The notes under the pieces were generated by a model. It worked only from the letters and a program-made list of their open reading frames with translations. It did no database searches and had not been told where the DNA came from. The translations under genes were made by a program, and so were the position numbers. A stretch of 64,000 nt of DNA from PALSA-607 sp963737705 (GTDB lineage Bacteria; Actinomycetota; Actinomycetes; Acidothermales; Acidothermaceae): the NCBI GenBank assembly GCA_963737705.1, contig CAVTTP010000004.1:372001-436000 (forward strand), given 5' to 3'. Positions 50,160 to 59,812 of this stretch are shown in pieces. Positions within the stretch are counted from its first letter, which is position 1. Each line of letters begins with the position of its first letter.

Positions 50160-51902
50160 ATGCTTGGAGCCATGGAGGTGGCCGGTCTGCCCACGAACAC
50201 CGCCAGAGAAGGCGCCGCGGCCCCGGAACCTGCGGAGGACGTAGCTCGCGACGGCCTGCGGGTGATCACGCTCGACGCGCCCATACCCGAGCTCATCGAG
50301 CTGCCCCGGACGAGCCGCACGATCTGGTGGCTGGGCAGGCACGCGGCCCTCGTGACGGCACTCCTTTGTGCGGTGGTCGCCGTCGTGGGCTTCCGCGGTG
50401 GCGACTATCCGGCCCAGGACTACCGCGCGTTCATGTTCGGCGCCCACGGCTTCTTGATCTGGGACGTCAACTGGTACGGCGGCCATGCGCTACTCGGGTA
50501 CAGCGTGTTGTTTCCCGCCGTCGGCTGGGCGCTGGGCACCGTGCCGGCAACCGCGATCGCCTGCACCGCGTCGACGGCGCTCTTTGGCCGCCTCATCGGG
50601 CGCGCCGACAACTGGCCTGCCGTGGTCGCGAGATTGTGGTTCGCGGTGTTCGTGGTCGGCGACCTGATCGTCGGCCGTGCGCCGTTTGCGTGCGCAGTAA
50701 CAGCAGGCCTGGCCGCGGTGCTCGCGATCCGGGCCCGGCACGGCTGGCTTGGGGCTATCGCGGCAGTGATCGCGTCCTTGTTCAGCCCGCTGGGCGCGGC
50801 GTTCCTGCTATTAGTCGCCGTTGCGTGGGCGCCGACTCTGGGCTGGCGTCGGGCGGCACCCTTCGCCGGGGCATTCGTCGGCCTGGCGATCACGTTCGTC
50901 GCAGGTGACGGCGGCATTTTCCCGTTTCCGCTGACGGGATTTATCGGCCAGCTGGCAATCGTCGCGATCGGTCTGGCCGTCGCGCCCCTGTACGAGCAGA
51001 TCGTGCGGCGCATGCTGTGGATATACGGCGCGACCTGCATTGTGCTGTTCTTTGTGCCGAACCCGGTCGGCGGCAACATCACGCGGCTCGCCGGAATCGT
51101 GATCGGTCCGGCCGCTGCATTCGTGTTGTTGCGTGCGCGCCGCAAGCTCGCGCTGTTGCTCGTCGCGGTTCCGCTGCTGATCTTCCAACTGCTGCCCATC
51201 ATCGGAGCGATCTCGTCAGCTGCCGACGATCCGTCGACGAAACCCCAGTACTACCAGGGCATGCTGAGTTTCCTCACCGAAAATCAGCAGCCACTCGGAC
51301 GCGTCGAGATCCCGTTCACTCGCGATCATTGGGAAGCGAAGTACGTTGCCGAGAAGGTGCCGTTGGCGCGCGGCTGGGACCGCCAGATCGACCTGTCGCG
51401 CAATGCCTTGCTGTACGCACCGCTGACGGCGGCGGCGTATCACACGTGGCTGTTCGACAACGCGGTGCGCTTTGTCGCGCTGCCAGACGCGCCACTTGAC
51501 CAGGGCGGCCAAGCGGAGAAGGCGTTGCTCAAGCATCCACCTGCGTACCTGCGCTTGGTGTACACCGACAATCAATGGCACATCTGGGCCGTCGTCGATG
51601 CCGCGCCACTTGCGAGCGGTGCGGCCACGATGACCTCGCTTACGGCGAGCAGCTTTACGATGAACGCACCTAAGGGCGGGGTGACGTTCGTGCGTCTTCG
51701 GTGGTCGGCGTACTGGCACGTCGACAGCAACGCGCAGGCGTGTGTGGCGCCCGCGGCTGGTGGCTGGACCACCGTCATCAGCTTTGCGCCTGGGCCGGTC
51801 AAGATCAGTGCGCGAGCTCTGCCTGGCGACACCGGATGTACCGACCTCGAGCTCGCTCGGTTCGGTCTTGGTGATGCGGGCGCGCCCGAACCCGCAGCCT
51901 GA
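50160..51902 (+). CDS. Uncharacterised polytopic membrane protein with extracytoplasmic C-terminal domain
   Basis: 580 residues from ATG. A 60-residue cytoplasmic N-terminus is followed by roughly nine or ten membrane helices up to about residue 350 and then a soluble region of about 230 residues. The first loop, YPAQDYRAFMFGAHGFLIWDVNWYGGHALLGYSVLFP, has Asp and aromatic residues where GT-C-type glycosyltransferases keep their catalytic acid. The soluble part includes PAYLRLVYTDNQWHIWAVVDAAP and LRWSAYWHVDSNAQACVAPAAGGW. I cannot assign a family; an envelope glycosyltransferase is one possibility. Confidence 0.7.
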   Translation: MLGAMEVAGLPTNTAREGAAAPEPAEDVARDGLRVITLDAPIPELIELPRTSRTIWWLGRHAALVTALLCAVVAVVGFRGGDYPAQDYRAFMFGAHGFLIWDVNWYGGHALLGYSVLFPAVGWALGTVPATAIACTASTALFGRLIGRADNWPAVVARLWFAVFVVGDLIVGRAPFACAVTAGLAAVLAIRARHGWLGAIAAVIASLFSPLGAAFLLLVAVAWAPTLGWRRAAPFAGAFVGLAITFVAGDGGIFPFPLTGFIGQLAIVAIGLAVAPLYEQIVRRMLWIYGATCIVLFFVPNPVGGNITRLAGIVIGPAAAFVLLRARRKLALLLVAVPLLIFQLLPIIGAISSAADDPSTKPQYYQGMLSFLTENQQPLGRVEIPFTRDHWEAKYVAEKVPLARGWDRQIDLSRNALLYAPLTAAAYHTWLFDNAVRFVALPDAPLDQGGQAEKALLKHPPAYLRLVYTDNQWHIWAVVDAAPLASGAATMTSLTASSFTMNAPKGGVTFVRLRWSAYWHVDSNAQACVAPAAGGWTTVISFAPGPVKISARALPGDTGCTDLELARFGLGDAGAPEPAA

Positions 51903-51906
51903 CGAT

Positions 51907-53088
51907 CTACATCGCGGCCGCTACCGCAGCCCAGGTCTGGGGATGCGCGCCCAGACCCCGCCCACTCTCCGGATTCCAGTACTCCGCGAACTTGGCCCGC
52001 AAGCAGGCGTGTTTCGTGAGCCGCCCGATCTCCGCCGCCAGCACCTCGTCGCCACATGCGCGTGCCGAGTAGGCAGCTAGGTAGTTCAGCTGCGGCCAGG
52101 CTGGTCCGCGCCAGTACTGCACCGGGTTGTAGGCGGGATCCCACGAAGGCACGAAGCGCGGACCGTATGGCGCGCCGAACCGCCCCGGATCCGTGAGTTG
52201 GCGCAATGCCGCTGCAGCCTTCGCCGGATCGGGGGTGCACATTGCGGGCAGCGCCGCGTCCATCGTGGGAACCCGCACGCTGGCGCCGCCGCCCTCGAAC
52301 GCGACGTCCGACCACAGCCCTTCGCGGCGGTCCCAAGCAGCTTCGTCAAGGGTGGCGGCGAGCGTGCGGCCGCGCGCGATCCAGTCGCTGTCGCCGATCA
52401 ACTCGCCCAGCGTCGTTGCCGCGTCTGCAGCGATCGCGTTGAACGACGCTGGCGCGACGACGAAATCGGGATTGTCGATCGCCTGGCCCGACGGACTGAA
52501 AACCGTGCGTTTCAACAGGGCCCGGTCAAACGCCGTCCAGACGCGACGGTTCCACACACTCGAGCCGATCCAGCTGTCCCATCGTGGTGAGTCGTCGGTA
52601 CCTGCTTCCCACGGATGCACGATGACCAGCAGTCCGTCGCGCAGCCGGTCGCGCCACAGTGCGGCGAGTGCACGCTGCGCGTTATCAAGCAATTGATCGG
52701 ACGGCGGGAAGCCGGCGTCCGCTCCTGCTTTCAGGGCACGCGCGTAGACAGGTGGCTGGGTGAACGACGACACACCCTTGAGCGGACCGCGAGGATAGGT
52801 GCGACGGCCGTACCGCATGTGTGGCACGAATCCGTCAGGCAACTGGCCCACGAACACCGCCTCGAGTTCTCGCGTTCCTCGCGGATCGCCGAGTGCGAAC
52901 CAGGCGATGGCGTGAAAGCAGGAATCCCACAGCCACAGATGCGGGTAACTGCGGCGGTTCGGTCGGCAATACCCAGTCGATTCGTTCCACGCGCGGTCGA
53001 GTACCCGCGTGGCTCCGGCGCGCACGATGGCGTCGAGCCGGTCAGGGGCGAGTGTTCCCGCACGAACACCGCGGCGGTCGCGGCTCAA
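51907..53088 (-). CDS. GH63-like (alpha/alpha)6-barrel glycoside hydrolase
   Basis: 393 residues; the TTG start overlaps the upstream stop (TTGA). Sequence patterns fit the mannosylglycerate/glucosylglycerate hydrolase branch of GH63: PHLWLWDSCFHAIAW, HPWEAGTDDSPRWDSW (likely catalytic acid region), YNPVQYWRGPAWPQLNYLAAY and FAEYWNPESGRGLGAHPQTWAA. There is no signal peptide, so it is probably cytoplasmic. It could hydrolyse a compatible solute such as mannosylglycerate. It is translationally coupled to a membrane-anchored protein of unknown role. Confidence 0.82.
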   Translation of the reverse strand: MSRDRRGVRAGTLAPDRLDAIVRAGATRVLDRAWNESTGYCRPNRRSYPHLWLWDSCFHAIAWFALGDPRGTRELEAVFVGQLPDGFVPHMRYGRRTYPRGPLKGVSSFTQPPVYARALKAGADAGFPPSDQLLDNAQRALAALWRDRLRDGLLVIVHPWEAGTDDSPRWDSWIGSSVWNRRVWTAFDRALLKRTVFSPSGQAIDNPDFVVAPASFNAIAADAATTLGELIGDSDWIARGRTLAATLDEAAWDRREGLWSDVAFEGGGASVRVPTMDAALPAMCTPDPAKAAAALRQLTDPGRFGAPYGPRFVPSWDPAYNPVQYWRGPAWPQLNYLAAYSARACGDEVLAAEIGRLTKHACLRAKFAEYWNPESGRGLGAHPQTWAAVAAAM

Positions 53089-53669
53089 AGCGACGAGGGG
53101 ATGGCTAGCGAGGCATTGTGGTCAGGGGCGGCATCGCGCAGCGCCGCGGCTGCGTCCGTCTGCTTCGCAGTAAGCAGCGCAGTCGGAATCGTTCCGGTGT
53201 CGGCGCCGTGCGCGACCGCGTCAAGGTAGGCACTCCACTCGTCGAGGTAGGCGAGTTCAGCGGCCTTGGCCTTGTGCAGCGCGGTGTGCCAGGGCAGCAC
53301 CGACGTCGACGCGACTGCCGCACGAGTCGCTCGAACCTGAGCCACCCCTTGACTTGCTGATTGGTCGATCAGTTGCAACAGACCGGCGCGCACATTTGCC
53401 TGCGCTGAGCCGAGCAACGGCATCGTGTATTGCCTCGTCGATTCGAGCGTCGCATCTGCATGCGCCGCGGTTGCCTGTCCGTTAACTGTCGCGGCGAGCA
53501 GGGCTTTGAATTCGTGATGACGCGAGTCTCGATCGAGAGTCACCGCGCCGTAGGCGATGAGTACGACCACAACCAACACGGGGACGAGAAAGCGCGGCAG
53601 GCGGCGACGTCTTTCGCGGCCGCCCGTGATGAGAACGTCGGCGTGACTCGCCGGCTGATCGCCGGTCAT
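53085..53669 (-). CDS. Uncharacterised single-pass membrane protein
   Basis: 194 residues. A basic cytoplasmic N-terminus (GGRERRRRLPRF) precedes one membrane helix (about residues 27-45, LVPVLVVVVLIAYGAVTL). The outside part is Ala-rich and helical (VNGQATAAHADATLESTRQYT, LQLIDQSASQGVAQVRATRAAV). No family recognised. It overlaps the GH63-like gene by 4 bases, so they are co-expressed, but a functional link is not obvious. Confidence 0.7.
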   Translation of the reverse strand: MTGDQPASHADVLITGGRERRRRLPRFLVPVLVVVVLIAYGAVTLDRDSRHHEFKALLAATVNGQATAAHADATLESTRQYTMPLLGSAQANVRAGLLQLIDQSASQGVAQVRATRAAVASTSVLPWHTALHKAKAAELAYLDEWSAYLDAVAHGADTGTIPTALLTAKQTDAAAALRDAAPDHNASLAIPSSL

Positions 53670-53702
53670 GTCAGCGTGCTGTCATCTCTGGTCGCTGTCT
53701 TC

Positions 53703-56700
53703 TCAGGTCGCTGTAGCCAGGATTGCGGCGGCCGCGTTGAAGATGCCCGCGCCGACCGAACTTGTCCCGCCGAACAACCACGCCGATGTCGCGGACGCTT
53801 GCGCTGACCCGAGGTAGCTCGCGACGGAGCTTGGGAGCGTGCCGACGCTTGGCACCAAGACGACAGGTCCGTGGTTCATAGCGGCCACGCTGCCACCTGA
53901 GAGCGCATCAGGGAAGGCCAACCCACTGGCGAGCCCGATCGAGGCGGGTTTCGGGAAGAACGCCTGGGCCACCAGCACCGATGTCGCGAACCGGTCACTG
54001 CCGACAAATTCCTGCGCGGACGGATCCGCGTGGGCGGCCGGGCCACCGATCGCGTACCGGGTTGCACCCGGGTGGGCGGCTAGGTACCCCGCCGTCGGGG
54101 CCGACTGCCCTGACCCGGCCGTCAGCAAGACGACGCCGCCCGCCGCGGCCGCGGCCGAACCGGCCGAGAGCGCATCAGGGAAGTTCGTGCCGTCGGCTTC
54201 GAAAACAATGTTGGGGTTGCCAAGTGTCGCGGCAACCTGTGCCGCGGTGGCGAAGCGGTCGGGTCCGGAGATTCGAACGACGGGGTGACCGAGTGCGGCG
54301 ACCGCGTTCGCAACGGCCGGTGTCACCGCTGAGATGCCGCCGAGTATGTACACGGTCGCGCCTGGTGTGAGAACTCGCTGGATCTCGGCGGACGTTGCAC
54401 TCGACAGGGACGAGCTTCCGGTCAGGAGCAGTGGGCCGTGCTTGCCGACGGCGAGCGGCGTGCCCGCAAGTGCATCGGCGAAGGTGTCAGAGCGAGCCAA
54501 TACGACGGTGGCCGCTGAATGCGTTGTGGGGAAGCCTGCTTGCGACGCCGCGATACTCGTGGCGATGCGATCAGCACCCGCGATTCGGGTGAGCGTGAGT
54601 GCCTGCGCTGCTGGTCCGCCACCGCCGCCGCCACCGCCGCCACCGCCGCCTCCGCCTCCGACAGAGACCGACGGCGAACTGGCGAGCGTCGTCAACGTGC
54701 CACCTGAGGTGGTTCGTTCCTGGGCAGTGAACGTCGTCGTCGTGGGGGTGCTCGGCGATGTTGCTGCGCCACCAGAACCCGACCCATACGTGATGGTCAT
54801 GCTGCCGCCGACAGGAATCGATACCGCGTCGACGTTGATGACGCCGCTGACAACGCTGACGGTGCCAGTGCTAGCTGTGACATAGCCGGGTGCTGACGGT
54901 GTGGTCTGCGGCGCCGTCCAGCCAGCAGGCACCGTGATGGTGATGGCGCCGGCGACGAGCCCGGTGTTCGTTTGGGGGTTGTAAGTGAACGTCAGTGCGC
55001 TCGGCGTCGTCGTCGCCACACTTGCGGGCGATACCGTCAGGGTCCCGGAGCCGTCCGGTGCAAGGCCGACCTGGACCTGCGGCGAGGACGCCAGCGCGGT
55101 GAGCGCGCCCGTACTGCTGCCCTTCTCCGACGCCGCGAAGGTCACAGTCTGCGCGGTGCTCGATGAGAGTGCTCCCGGCCCACCGCCGGACGTGTCGCCG
55201 TAGGTGATCGCAACGGAGCCTCCTGGGGCAACCGTGACGCCGGAGACCTGGATCGTGCTCGAACTGATCGCAACGACCCCGGCCGACGAGGTGGTGTAAC
55301 CGGCGTTGCCCGCCACGCTCGACGGTGTCGACCAGCCCGCGGGCACCGCGATCGTGATCTGGCCAGCCGTGAGGTTATGCCCGGCCGTTGCGGTGTAAGT
55401 GAAGTGCAGTGTGGTCCGCGTCGACGCACTGACCGACGTGTGGTCAACGACCATGCCGCCCGACCCGTCCGTGCCGGCGGCGGGACACAGGTCGCCAGCG
55501 AGGCTGGCCCCGACTGGCGTCCCGAGACCGGTCGCCATGTCATAGCCAGCGCCGGCGGCGAAGTTGCCGCCGTTCGTCCCGACCGCATCGTTGTTGCCGA
55601 CGGTGACGTCGCGGAAGTCCGACCCACCCGCCGCGCGTAGCTGGTAGAGAGCCGGGTTGAGCAAACCGAGCCGATGTCCGATGCATGACGAGCTCGCGTC
55701 TATCAGCGCGACGAGCGCAGCCCAGGTCGGTGCCGCGGCGCTGGTGCCGCCGATCGTGTGCCAGCCGCCGGCAACGTAGATCGGGTAGCCGTTCGATGGC
55801 TGCGCGGATGCGCTGACGTCGGGCACCTCGCGACACAACGACCCGCTGGATGCCCCGCACATCGAAGCGCTGTTGCCGCTGGTCACCGCGAGCGCGGTCT
55901 GCCAGGACGGCATCGCCCACTTGGTGGAGATGCCGCCGCCGCCGCCACTCAGCCGACCGCTGACGGTGCCCTGGTTCCACGTCGACTCTGGCCCGGTTGC
56001 CGTCTGCAGGTTGGTCCCGCCGACACCAGTGACGAACGGCTGGCTGGCCGGGTCGTCGACTGCAAGGGCGGACGACGTGGTGCCAGGGGTGATGTCGCAG
56101 TCCGCTGAACCGGCGTCGCCCGAGGCGGCGAACATCGTCTGTCCCTGCGCGGCCATCTGCTGGAAGATCGTGTTCTCTGCGCTGATGAAGCTCGAGTTTG
56201 CGGAAGGTTCGCACTGGCCCCAACTGGTGGTGACCACTTGTGCGCTGTCGTCGGACACGATCCTGTTGTAGAGGTCGATCACGTTCTGGAGTGTCAAGTT
56301 CGGGGCCTGGTAGACGTTGATGGTCGCGGCGGGTGCTAGACCGATCACGTCTTCGATATCAAGGGCTGCTTCCCCGCTTTGCGAGCCAGTAGTTGTCGCG
56401 GAATCGACCGGTATGAGATTCACCTGTGTCGAGGTTCCGTAGCACGTCTGATAGGTCGCAAGGTCGCTTGGGGTGTAGGGCTCGAGTTCCACGATGGCAA
56501 CGGTGACGCCGCTACCTAAAGTGCCGCCCGAGTACAGCGAGTTGAGGCCGTAGTACGACGCGAGCTGCGGCGCCGTGTACCCGGGTACGGGGATAGAACA
56601 CGACGGGGTCGGCCCGGTGAGGTTGGGGCTCAAGGCGGCGGGCGCAATCACCGCAGAATGTCGGCTGAGTTCGTCGTTCGAAACGCCGCCGATCGTGTGG

Positions 56701-57275
56701 ATGGCGGGCGTCAGCTGGCTCAAGTCGTCGAGGCCGACGATTGCTTGCACAGCCCCGACGACATCGGTCGGCACTTGTGGGGCCGCCACGTTCGCACGTG
56801 CAGTCCGGCCGGACGCGAGCCGGTACTGGCGAAACGACGTGTGCAAGGCACTGCCGACCTTGGTGGTCGATCCGGAGACGGGCAGGAGCGAGCCCTGCAC
56901 GGTGCCGACAGTGAGACCAAGCGATCGCAACCGGCTGCTGACATTGGCGATCGTCGACGCCGTTGGCCCGAAGTCGCTCGCGTACTCGGTAGCAGTGAGG
57001 AACTGTCGGTACTCCGGTGAACCTGGGGTGGAGACAGCGGCCGTGAACGCGTTGAGCGCGGCTTGACTGCGTGGCCGCAGGACGACGTCGAATGAAATGG
57101 GCTGAGTTGCAGGAGTGGCGCCTTGCACCTGGGCGCCGAGCGGGATTGCGGGTGCGCTTCCCACCGGGGTGTCACCGGTTCCGGCGCTTGCTACCCCCGA
57201 GACATTGATCGCGAGCGTGAGAAGAAGGCCGCTGACTGCGGCCACGGCAACGCCAGCGCGATGTGATCGGCGCAC
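53703..57275 (-). CDS. Secreted S53 (sedolisin) peptidase with C-terminal CWB2 repeats
   Basis: 1190 residues from GTG at 57275, preceded by GGGGGA and followed by a clear signal peptide (RRSHRAGVAVAAVSGLLLTLAINVSGVASA); the frame is open to 57365. A pro-kumamolisin domain leads to a sedolisin catalytic domain with ALDIEDV (Glu/Asp), SGDAGSADCD (oxyanion Asp), GGTSAAAPTW (Ser) and a Ca2+ site (DFRDVTVGNN). Two similar beta-sandwich repeats of about 130 residues follow, then a run of 14 Gly, then three CWB2 repeats (RIAGADRIATSIAAS..., VRISGPDRFATAAQV..., FVGSDRFATSVLV...). It is probably a cell-surface acid peptidase anchored non-covalently to the wall. Confidence 0.92.
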   Translation of the reverse strand: MRRSHRAGVAVAAVSGLLLTLAINVSGVASAGTGDTPVGSAPAIPLGAQVQGATPATQPISFDVVLRPRSQAALNAFTAAVSTPGSPEYRQFLTATEYASDFGPTASTIANVSSRLRSLGLTVGTVQGSLLPVSGSTTKVGSALHTSFRQYRLASGRTARANVAAPQVPTDVVGAVQAIVGLDDLSQLTPAIHTIGGVSNDELSRHSAVIAPAALSPNLTGPTPSCSIPVPGYTAPQLASYYGLNSLYSGGTLGSGVTVAIVELEPYTPSDLATYQTCYGTSTQVNLIPVDSATTTGSQSGEAALDIEDVIGLAPAATINVYQAPNLTLQNVIDLYNRIVSDDSAQVVTTSWGQCEPSANSSFISAENTIFQQMAAQGQTMFAASGDAGSADCDITPGTTSSALAVDDPASQPFVTGVGGTNLQTATGPESTWNQGTVSGRLSGGGGGISTKWAMPSWQTALAVTSGNSASMCGASSGSLCREVPDVSASAQPSNGYPIYVAGGWHTIGGTSAAAPTWAALVALIDASSSCIGHRLGLLNPALYQLRAAGGSDFRDVTVGNNDAVGTNGGNFAAGAGYDMATGLGTPVGASLAGDLCPAAGTDGSGGMVVDHTSVSASTRTTLHFTYTATAGHNLTAGQITIAVPAGWSTPSSVAGNAGYTTSSAGVVAISSSTIQVSGVTVAPGGSVAITYGDTSGGGPGALSSSTAQTVTFAASEKGSSTGALTALASSPQVQVGLAPDGSGTLTVSPASVATTTPSALTFTYNPQTNTGLVAGAITITVPAGWTAPQTTPSAPGYVTASTGTVSVVSGVINVDAVSIPVGGSMTITYGSGSGGAATSPSTPTTTTFTAQERTTSGGTLTTLASSPSVSVGGGGGGGGGGGGGGGPAAQALTLTRIAGADRIATSIAASQAGFPTTHSAATVVLARSDTFADALAGTPLAVGKHGPLLLTGSSSLSSATSAEIQRVLTPGATVYILGGISAVTPAVANAVAALGHPVVRISGPDRFATAAQVAATLGNPNIVFEADGTNFPDALSAGSAAAAAGGVVLLTAGSGQSAPTAGYLAAHPGATRYAIGGPAAHADPSAQEFVGSDRFATSVLVAQAFFPKPASIGLASGLAFPDALSGGSVAAMNHGPVVLVPSVGTLPSSVASYLGSAQASATSAWLFGGTSSVGAGIFNAAAAILATAT

Positions 57276-57378
57276 GAATCCCCCGTCGACTCGATATGGC
57301 GGCACAGGGTCCGCCACCTCATTGACCACGATAGGTCGCACGAGGAGCTTCCGCGGCCGAATCACGCGTTCGGACCCG

Positions 57379-57488
57379 AATCATCTTGGCCGCTTGCGGC
57401 AATCATCACGGCCGCTTGCGGCAATCATCACGGCCGCTTGCGGCACTCATCACGGCCGCTCGCGGCAATCACCATGGCCGCGCGCCGG
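57379..57488 (+). repeat. 22-bp tandem repeat array upstream of the FUSC gene
   Basis: Units begin at 57379, 57401, 57423, 57445 and 57467. The second and third are identical, the first and fourth nearly so, and the fifth is degenerate. Each contains GCCGCTTGCGGC, a 5-bp inverted repeat with a two-base loop, so the array is a row of small hairpins. It lies in the divergent promoter region between the S53 peptidase and the FUSC gene. Confidence 0.92.
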
Positions 57489-57616
57489 GATCGTCGCACC
57501 GCCCAGACATCACCCACCTAGACATCACAGCCCATACGCTTCCTGTGCCCGTAGGCAAACGGGTGAAGCGCAGCCAAACGGGTGATGAACCTGTCCGCGG
57601 TGCGAAGGGATGGCGC

Positions 57617-59812
57617 ATGAGCGAGGCGGCCGCCGCGCAGTCCGGCAGACCGGCACCGCCCCGCACCTGGCGCCGGGTGCGCGACGAGGCGCTGCGGTTC
57701 GACCCGCACGGCGTGCGCCTGCGCCCGAGCCTGCGGATGGCGGCTGGTGTCACGGTGGCTCTCGCCGTCGGCTACGCCGCCGGGTCGTGGGCGGCCGGCG
57801 CGGCCGCAGCCGGGGGAGCGTTGGCGGTCGGGATCCCGTCGGTGGCGCCATCGCCACGGCCGCGCATCGCGATGCTGGCGTCGACGGCTGCGGCCATGGC
57901 ACTCGGCACGTTCGTCGGCTCGGCGACAAGCCAGTACGCAGGCGTGCATGTCGTCGCTGTTGCACTCTTCACGTTCGTGGGCGGCCTGCTCGTTGCGGTC
58001 GAGCCGGCTGTCACCGCGGTCGGACTGAACGCGATTGTCGGGCTCGTTGTGTACGGCCGCTTCCCGGGCTCGCCTGAGACCGCCTTGAAGAGCGCCGGCC
58101 TGGTTGCGGCCGGCGGCGTATTCCAAGTCCTGCTGGTGATGGCGTCCAGGGGTCGTCCGCACGTCGGTCGGGAGCTTGCCGGGCTCTCGCGCGGTTACGG
58201 CGCGATCGCGAGTTATGCCGCCGACCTCGACCTCGCACGGTCTGGACTTCCCATGGCGGCAGCTATCGATGCAGCGGTCGTCGACCGCGAGTTCGCTTTC
58301 GGTGCGGGCACTGGCGGCGCAGCGGATGAGGCACGCAGGAGCCTCGTCGACGAAGCGCGCCGCATCAGGCTCGAGCTCTTGAGCCTGGCGAGTGCGCGCG
58401 CAGCCGCGCAAGGCATCGATGAGCCGGACGCCGCGTTGCTAGCGAGTTTTGACAGGCTGGCGTCTTGCCTCGGCGTCTTCTTCGGTCACATCGTTGACGG
58501 ACTCGCGCATGCCAGCGTCCCCGACGATCTGGACGACGCGCTGGCGGCGGCCAGCGACGCGATCGAGAACGTCCGGCGAAGCGCGGCCGCAGCGCCGCAT
58601 GCCCAGTTCATTGCAGCGCGAGCCACAACAGCGGGCGCTGCATTGGCCGGCCAACTGCGTGCCGTCGCCGGCTTGCTGCCCGCCGCAGTCGAAGCCAAGC
58701 GCCCCGCTCCGTCGTCCGCCGTGCGTTCTGCTACCCGCATCTCCAGGGTTAGTGCACAGGGAGCGGAAGCGATCGTCGAACGGATGCGGGCGAACCTGAC
58801 GTGGCAATCGGATGCCTTTCAACACGCGGTGCGCCTCGCCGTCGTCGTATCGGCGTCTGCGGTGATTGCGCACGCGGTAGGCATCGGCCGCGGGTACTGG
58901 CTGGCACTGACCGCGGTCCTCGTCCTACGGCCCGAGTTCTCAGTGACGTACACGCGGGGCGTAGCGAGGGCGGTCGGCACGGTCGTCGGCGTTGGCCTCG
59001 CCACGATCGTCGCCGTCACCGCACACCCGCACGGTTGGGTGCTCCTCCCGTTTGTCGGCGTGTTCGTATGGTTGGCGGGCGCGCTCTTCAATGCGAGCTA
59101 CGCAGCGTTCAGCGTTGCGGTCACCGGCGCCGTCGTCTTCCTCCTGGCCGGCCTCGACACCGACCCGGTCAAAGACGCTCGCGACCGTCTCGTCGCCACC
59201 GTGCTCGGCGCTGCGCTCGCGTTGGGCGCGTACGCCTTGGCACCGACGTGGGGACGTCGACCGGTTGTCGACGCCGTTGCCGATCTCGCCGATACGACGC
59301 AGCGTTATGTCGCCCTGGTCTTGGAGGCGGTGATCGACCCGGCAGCAGACACGTCCGCGCTCCCTGGGGCAAGTCGCGCGGTTCGGCTCGCACGCACCAA
59401 TGCCGAGGCGGCGATCAATCGCTCGCTCGGCGATCCCGCATCTCGGCGCATCGACGATGCGAGCACCCTGGAGATGCTGGCGACTTTCCGGCGACTCGCT
59501 ATCGCCGCCCACACGTTGCGGCTGGCCCCGACGGTCGCCCTGGACGGCGTCCCGCCTGCGTTGAAGGAACTGACCGCAGCCATCGACTCCGAACTTGCGG
59601 CGATCGCCGCGCGACTGCGGTTCGGACGGGTCACGGTCGTTCGCGAACCCCTGCGCGCACTGCACCGGGAGGTCGCCGCGGCATTGCCCGCCGATGCCGC
59701 CGCCCTGAGGACGCTCGTCGTCGCGGAAACCGACGAGATCGTCGATGCGACGAACTCACTCGCCGACATTGTGGAGCGAGCCCCCGGCGTAGCCGCCAAG
59801 AACTCGGCGTAG
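57617..59812 (+). CDS. FUSC-family inner membrane protein (putative aromatic acid exporter)
   Basis: 731 residues from ATG at 57617 (AAGGGA 6 bases upstream); the frame stays open back to 57386, but that part is the 22-bp repeat array. Two blocks of about four to six membrane helices (LRMAAGVTVALAVGYAAGSWAAGAAAAGGALAVG...; AVRLAVVVSASAVIAHAVGIGRGYWLALTAVLVLRPEFSVTYTRGVARAVGTVVGVGLATI) are separated by a cytoplasmic helical domain. The second block carries the FUSC_2 motif RPxFxxTxxRGxxRxxGT. Related proteins (AaeB, YccS) export aromatic acids or metabolites. The last residues (VAAKNSA) and the stop are inside the first unit of a 20-bp repeat array. Confidence 0.88.
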   Translation: MSEAAAAQSGRPAPPRTWRRVRDEALRFDPHGVRLRPSLRMAAGVTVALAVGYAAGSWAAGAAAAGGALAVGIPSVAPSPRPRIAMLASTAAAMALGTFVGSATSQYAGVHVVAVALFTFVGGLLVAVEPAVTAVGLNAIVGLVVYGRFPGSPETALKSAGLVAAGGVFQVLLVMASRGRPHVGRELAGLSRGYGAIASYAADLDLARSGLPMAAAIDAAVVDREFAFGAGTGGAADEARRSLVDEARRIRLELLSLASARAAAQGIDEPDAALLASFDRLASCLGVFFGHIVDGLAHASVPDDLDDALAAASDAIENVRRSAAAAPHAQFIAARATTAGAALAGQLRAVAGLLPAAVEAKRPAPSSAVRSATRISRVSAQGAEAIVERMRANLTWQSDAFQHAVRLAVVVSASAVIAHAVGIGRGYWLALTAVLVLRPEFSVTYTRGVARAVGTVVGVGLATIVAVTAHPHGWVLLPFVGVFVWLAGALFNASYAAFSVAVTGAVVFLLAGLDTDPVKDARDRLVATVLGAALALGAYALAPTWGRRPVVDAVADLADTTQRYVALVLEAVIDPAADTSALPGASRAVRLARTNAEAAINRSLGDPASRRIDDASTLEMLATFRRLAIAAHTLRLAPTVALDGVPPALKELTAAIDSELAAIAARLRFGRVTVVREPLRALHREVAAALPADAAALRTLVVAETDEIVDATNSLADIVERAPGVAAKNSA

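Noticed and set aside
57386..57616. N-terminal extension of the FUSC protein through the 22-bp repeats
   Set aside because: The extension is repeat-derived with no membrane or family features, and ATG at 57617 has a good ribosome-binding site.
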